DNA from: Athripsodes cinereus
Lineage: Eukaryota > Arthropoda > Insecta > Trichoptera > Leptoceridae
DNA length: 64,000 nt
Reading direction: 5' to 3'
NCBI GenBank assembly: GCA_947579605.1
Contig: OX388314.1
Location: 8,122,001-8,186,000 of the forward strand
Position numbers and translations under genes: made by a program
Notes under the pieces: model-generated
What the model was told of the DNA's origin: nothing
Seen by the model: only the letters and a program-made list of their open reading frames with translations
Databases searched by the model: none
Shown here: positions 60,101 to 64,000 of the stretch, in pieces
How the letters are laid out: every line of letters begins with the position of its first letter
Position numbering within the stretch: position 1 is the stretch's first letter

Positions 60101-60604
60101 AACGTATTATATTATGACAGTTCATAGACAGTTCAATTTTTCTTTATTTTGTTGACACTTCATTTTTCTTTGTTTTTATACCAAATATTTATAACCATTC
60201 TATTTTTTAATAATCTAATTAATATAATTTGTTTTGTACTGTATTTATTGACATTCTAATCATCCTAATTGCATATTATCAAATTATTATCTTTCTGATC
60301 GGATTTTTTTTTTATTATTATTTTGACATATTCATGCTTGTTTGAATTGATATTAATTAATGCAATTTTTTTTATCGTTGACATTTTGTTTCCTATTGAC
60401 TTCTTATGTTTTGCTTTGTCCTTTTTTTATTATTGACTGTTGCTTCATTGATTTTTCACTTCAAATCTATGTATGTAATAATGTATTCTTGACTATTGTA
60501 TCTGTTCGTGTTTGTTGTTTGTTATACTGCTTGATTAACATTAACATGTAAAAGGCTCACGCCGTGTGTTGTAAAATAAATAAATAAAAATAAATAAATA
60601 AATA
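57135..60604 (+). mobile_element. LINE-2 of this window: 5'-truncated non-LTR retrotransposon
   Basis: Begins inside the endonuclease domain (frame open only from just after a TAA near 57150), ORF2 to 59949, then a 650-base AT-rich 3' UTR ending with AACATGTAAAAGGCTCACGC and an (AAATA)n tail to about 60604. A short 3' copy of the same family lies at about 32100-32206. The left boundary is approximate; I found no convincing target-site duplication. Confidence 0.85.
57223..59949 (+). CDS. ORF2 of LINE-2: truncated endonuclease plus reverse transcriptase
   Basis: 908 residues without a stop. The N-terminal endonuclease strand with its catalytic Asn is missing; LLTETWLD lies just upstream of the first listed codon (TTG). 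Then GDFN (99-102), NYRPICILS, DFSKAFDKVSHDLL, SGVPQGSHLGPILF and catalytic FADD (632-635), followed by the LNHLNNWC and LVRPLLEYNSVLW blocks typical of the CR1-like group. The frame is intact, but the copy cannot be autonomous without its 5' part. The motif HPPLD stands where the endonuclease SDH is expected. Confidence 0.88.
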   Translation: MGLTDYNVYRMDRNQCTSSKLRGGGVLIAITKSLQSKKIPIKSNNIEHIFVSVKLAHETFIFGCTYIPPNSDITLYKSYHSEVEFVRCKHKGDKLVLVGDFNLPDCRWETVEGLGEDQSYINLQVVNNLNNEKAAELVDMANFYGLQQINNTTNNQDRTLDLVFSSDPDNTSVCKSSSVLLPIDIFHPPLDIVVTSQLYTLRPEPTVKLNFHGADYLAVNNFLRSMDFSFLQGDNDLNSVVDQYYVNLNTCIEESIPKKSIKYSNYPKWFTAELKHLVLRKKLAHRKYKETSTVSDYNCFSKLRSECSSLSKKCYTQHMASVENGLPKDSQGLWRFVNSMREDRVEIPTNLTYNNHHSKSLQEAVDIFALFFQSVYDLPVSHTDFDFSSDTTIDLPNITISTDEVKSAILELDGSKTAGPDGIPNVFIKGCADILADHFQKLFNLSLKSGTFPSLWKIGFVCPIFKKGEKNLVTNYRPICILSAIPKLLESIIVKKVSQSINNIITTSQHGFVPNKSTLTNLLIYHNHIVNAISERGQVDSIYTDFSKAFDKVSHDLLLRKLSGYGVGGVIHRWLESYLKDRVLKVKIGNCTSKPIFAYSGVPQGSHLGPILFNIFVNDIVKIFGDIEVLLFADDLKLYKTINNYNDCLTLQNNLNHLNNWCKKNSLNLNIAKCQVVRFFKTKSHLTFNYSIDNVELESVSDIRDLGIKFSENLTFNSHIEETVGRAMRVLGFVFRLTVDLRLIQSYRLLFVSLVRPLLEYNSVLWSPNYAVHINSIERVQRKFLRLINFKKGIPIEDINYPALMDEFKLLSLQHRREISDLCLLHKLINGAINSPDLLALIQFNVPTRCTRQSVLFREQNAKNNYLFHSPMIRIHRLGNLVSNFTDIVADSFRKFKSDVMNYYFSQM

Positions 60605-60828
60605 AGATATTAAACAATGAAGATTCTAAGAAACCATATTAATATGAAAACAACAAACACAAAACAACACACAGGGAATATCCCAAATACGAAATAATAT
60701 AAAACACAGAAGTAAGGGGAGGTTTTGTAAAACTTTTCCATTGAAATGAAAGTGATTGACGTTTTGTTTTCAATGGTAATCCCAATAAAAGTTGTCAATC
60801 GTATGAAAACATATTTGTTTTCCCCCTA

Positions 60829-60970
60829 CAAAAACATTTAACACCTTAAATTCAGCGATGAGGTTTGCCACCCACCCAGAATGTCAGATTGGTTTTGGCA
60901 TGTGTGTTTATACATTTATCTGATTTGCTGGTTACCCCACTTGCGGGAGATGCGATGATGATTTAGTAAA
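60829..60970 (+). repeat. REP-A fragment
   Basis: ACCTTAAATTCAGCGATGAG, CCCACCCAGAATGTC, GGTTACCCCACTTGCGGGAG. Confidence 0.7.
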
Positions 60971-61759
60971 TAATAGTGATGTTTTCCCCTTTTTTTCGTG
61001 CATCATTAAGTTTTTTTTGATAAATGTTACAGCACAACTAGTGAGCTGTAATTATGTGTGAGGAATATAATTATAGATTCAATGTAGTAGGTATTACTTG
61101 GGAGGTCGAAAAAATATTTATTTAATATGATGAAGAATGCAAATAATGAAATACTGTCAATTACTTTTAACTTAATTATATTCTTATGTATATGAATATC
61201 TGTTATTATGAAAAATAAATACATAATTACCACTTACAACAAGCTATTAGAATTTACATATATACTTTTCGAACATCTATCGACATCCTCTGTAATTGTG
61301 ACGAAACGCTCGCAATCGAGATCACATCCTTGGAGGGCCACTGCTGGGCTCTGAAAAGGTAAGGCTTCTCGCACCAAGACAAATCGTGATTTACATGACC
61401 CAGTAGGTCTTGAGAGTGACATACGACACGGAAGAATGTCACAATAGATCTATTATGGTCCCAGTGACACAAGGGATGCAATGTCCTTTGACCTTTATTT
61501 CATGTATATATATTTATGTTATATGAAACATTGAGAATTATAAAAAAATCTTCATCGTAATTCCCTCGGTAGGATGATATCCTCAACAATAATTGTAAAA
61601 ATGTTGAGAATATAACTAGTATGTATGTATGCAAACGATAACACATTTTCAATGTCTTCAATAAAAATATTATGAGATTGTAAGCGGGTCAAACACCTAG
61701 AGAATAAAGATCACACACATTTGCACGCATTACGGAAACCAAATAAATACTTTACAATA

Positions 61760-61921
61760 GTTCGTCGGTAGCCTGGAGGTAGAGTCTCGGCCTTGTGAAC
61801 AAGGGGTCCGGGGTTCGATCCCAGGTGCCGGCAAACTCCCCTTTCACGACACAAGCTTTTAGCTTACTGTGAAAGGTGTATAAGGTTATATTTGGGTTTA
61901 TAACAAAAACCCAGATATATC

Positions 61922-61973
<52 letters not shown>
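61760..61973 (+). mobile_element. SINE-1 copy with 46-base poly-A
   Basis: tRNA-like head with A-box-like TAGCCTGGAGG (61769-61779) and B box GGTTCGATCCC (61812-61822), a body with CCCCTTTCACGACACAAGCT and GGGTTTATAACAAAAACCC, then a pure A run 61928-61973. The long uninterrupted tail suggests a young insertion. Confidence 0.85.
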
Positions 61974-61976
<3 letters not shown>

Positions 61977-63002
61977 ACAATATAAAAATACAAATATGAA
62001 AAATTTAAATTAAAAAATGTAATTACTTATTGTAATTACCTAAAATCGAATAATAACTACCGAATAATTTAATACGATCTCTGTATTTAGTGTCAAAGTA
62101 ATAGAGTTACTTGTTGGATATTTTTCAAAAATAAAGGTTTTTATGTTACTCATTTTTCCGAGAACTGTCTTTGTCATCTAAGGACATTGTCAGTTCTAAT
62201 TTAATTAATTTAACACGAATTTAGACTTCTTAGAAACAATGAACTTTACTACATATTGTAAATATTTTATGGAAAGAAATTTGAATTATTTGCCTTTTTT
62301 ATGGACAAAAACTGGTTTCTGAACATTCGAGAAATTGAGTAAATATTACTATTTATATGTTATTAATAAATAATTATTACAAAAAAATAGTACTGTATTT
62401 ATTACACTGTAAGACGTGCATCATCATTATGATTGAGTCTAAAAACTAAGGTCTAAAAAGAGTTTTAAACTCGTCCCTGCCAATTCATTCGTGAAAGCAC
62501 TAGGCATATTTTAAAACACATTTAAACTTTATAGTAAAAAAAACGGCAATGTTTTCATATTTTAAATTATTTCAGTGAAAATAGCAGCACATGAGAAAAT
62601 TTATAATGTAATACATAGATACACTGTTTGAGATGAAGAAAATGCGAGTGCTCTATCGTTCAGCGGCCTCAATGATTATAATAATAATAATATTTTGTTT
62701 CAGTATTGCATTATCTACATAAAATATTTATACACGTGATGACGTCCACCGTATAAATAATATTATAATAAGTAAGTACCAACTTGTAAATCAACACAAC
62801 ATATTATGTCAGTATTTACCTAATGCATAGGTAATTCTCTCAACTACTGAAATATCTATTTAATGGCTCAATCAAACTCTAATCTACACACTCACTAAAG
62901 ATATAGAAATGCTCGCATATATTGTAAAAGCCTGTCCGTACACAGATCCGATTTGACAGATTGGCTTTGCAAAGTAACAAATCCATTATCCATAGTGTTC
63001 CT

Positions 63003-63182
63003 AAATAGGTCTTCCACTCTTTTCTATAAATTTTCGAGTGCGTAATATTCGTAAAAATATTTATAATCTAACCAAAAACACACTAATCTGATTGTCTTAT
63101 TTTTGAGAACTTGACATGTATTATTACAGAGTTATTTCGCTATCAAACCCATTTGTGGGAGACGCCGTGATGGTATAGCGAG
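63003..63182 (+). repeat. REP-A copy
   Basis: TAGGTCTTCCACTCTTTTCT start and CCATTTGTGGGAGACGCCGT, GATGGTATAG end. Confidence 0.7.
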
Positions 63183-64000
63183 AGACACAAATTAATAAGT
63201 GAATAATATGCGGTGTAGTTACGTGCCTGCACATATTATGTAAAAACTACATTTATTGTGTCGGTGTTTAGCTAGTAGAATTCCGTATATTAATACTTCA
63301 CGATAAAACTTTACATATAAAAATAAACCTACGCTACTGAAAATATTGTCTTAAACGTATGCAAAAAGTACCACACATATTATCTCATGTGATTGCTCTT
63401 GAAATATATGGACTACGTGTCCCGATTAACGCAGCCTCAGATTTCCACTGTGATAAAACTAGTACGGAGTACGATATTATGCTTCTTATCGCAAATTTTG
63501 TTATAAAAACTTAATGCCAACACACAACATAACATACGAATGTCTCCTCTTACTGAAGCTGGTAATGTAAAAACACTCGTAACGAAAGCTAATAAAGATT
63601 ATCCTACATCCATTTGTAATATTGTTATAAAGGTTGTACATGTCCTAATATTGTTGATCACCCATAATGCAAAACTTGTTTATTTATTAATTCTACCAAT
63701 CGTCGTATATGTTCATACTCCACCTTATACAGGTGGCAACAGGCAAATATTAACAACATCCAGGAAATAACAACGTCTAATTGGCATACATTGTAACACT
63801 CTATGATAATGAGTTAACCTACAATGTGATTCAAATGACAAAAGCAAATCGCAAGAGGTCAAACCAAATGGTCGGCCAATGAAATCAATATACAATTAAT
63901 AACGTAATAATATGGTAATATTATTTATAAAATTATTACAATACATAGCTTCAAAATTACCTACAGTGAAACGGATAGTGTTTGGCTGGATAACCGACAA

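Larger units (their letters stand above)
60971..64000. other. Right end, mostly unrecognised AT-rich DNA
   Basis: Except for SINE-1 (61760) and REP-A (63003). The block 61254-61481 is somewhat GC-richer, with two overlapping minus-strand frames that I cannot identify. Confidence 0.5.

Noticed and set aside
31075..64000. Search for a RING1 exon of RNF144 on the minus strand
   Set aside because: No short segment with the expected Cys/His spacing and splice borders was found by eye; a short exon could have been missed.
1..64000. CRISPR arrays, bacterial operons, phage or viral genes
   Set aside because: No regularly spaced identical direct repeats, no ribosome-binding-site architecture and no capsid, polymerase or envelope-like frames; everything recognised is insect genes or transposons.

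Overview
The window is eukaryotic nuclear DNA from an insect, most likely a moth or butterfly. The evidence is AT-rich introns and intergenic DNA, GT-AG introns, three recognisable animal genes, and a dense mix of non-LTR retrotransposons, tRNA-derived SINEs and hAT, PIF/Harbinger and piggyBac-type MITEs. The lepidopteran assignment is an inference from protein resemblance and transposon flavour. I saw no bacterial, viral or CRISPR features and no true tRNA or rRNA gene.

Genes. (1) 2620-15191, minus: complete DNA topoisomerase II (Top2), 18 coding exons joined in phase, 1598 codons plus stop, all catalytic residues present. (2) 19171-21691, plus: complete two-exon TMEM223 gene (mitochondrial complex IV assembly factor family), 232 codons, divergent from Top2 across 4 kb that is mostly MITE and LINE sequence. 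(3) 26309-31074, minus: the last four coding exons of an RNF144-type RBR E3 ubiquitin ligase (rest of RING1 onward, IBR, Rcat, membrane anchor). The exon carrying most of RING1 was not found, so 31075-64000 is probably a single very long intron or upstream region of this gene filled with mobile DNA.

Mobile DNA. Two 5'-truncated non-LTR elements with intact endonuclease/reverse transcriptase frames lie in tandem on the plus strand (53072-56318 and about 57135-60604). Short 3'-end copies of both families occur elsewhere in the window. An RTE-like 3' fragment sits between them and related fragments lie at 44.8, 46.0 and 48.6 kb. A roughly 220-255 bp repeat ending in (TAG)n occurs about ten times, always on the plus strand. 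Two tRNA-like SINE families are present. DNA-transposon derivatives with readable target-site duplications: hAT at 6088, 14217 and 32863; piggyBac-type at 51987; PIF/Harbinger-type at 20304, 29208 and the 16.1-19.0 kb cluster, which holds tandem 481-bp units and a palindrome of about 560 bp.

Most notable structural signals: a strictly alternating 9-mer in the first 820 bases; covarying stem-loops at the 3' ends of several LINE subfamilies; an insertion-within-insertion at 29.2-30.3 kb whose empty site can be read from paralogues; a 300-bp foldback at 50.5-50.8 kb; and a short unidentified coding-like frame at 22.6 kb. I did not identify a wholly new biological system.
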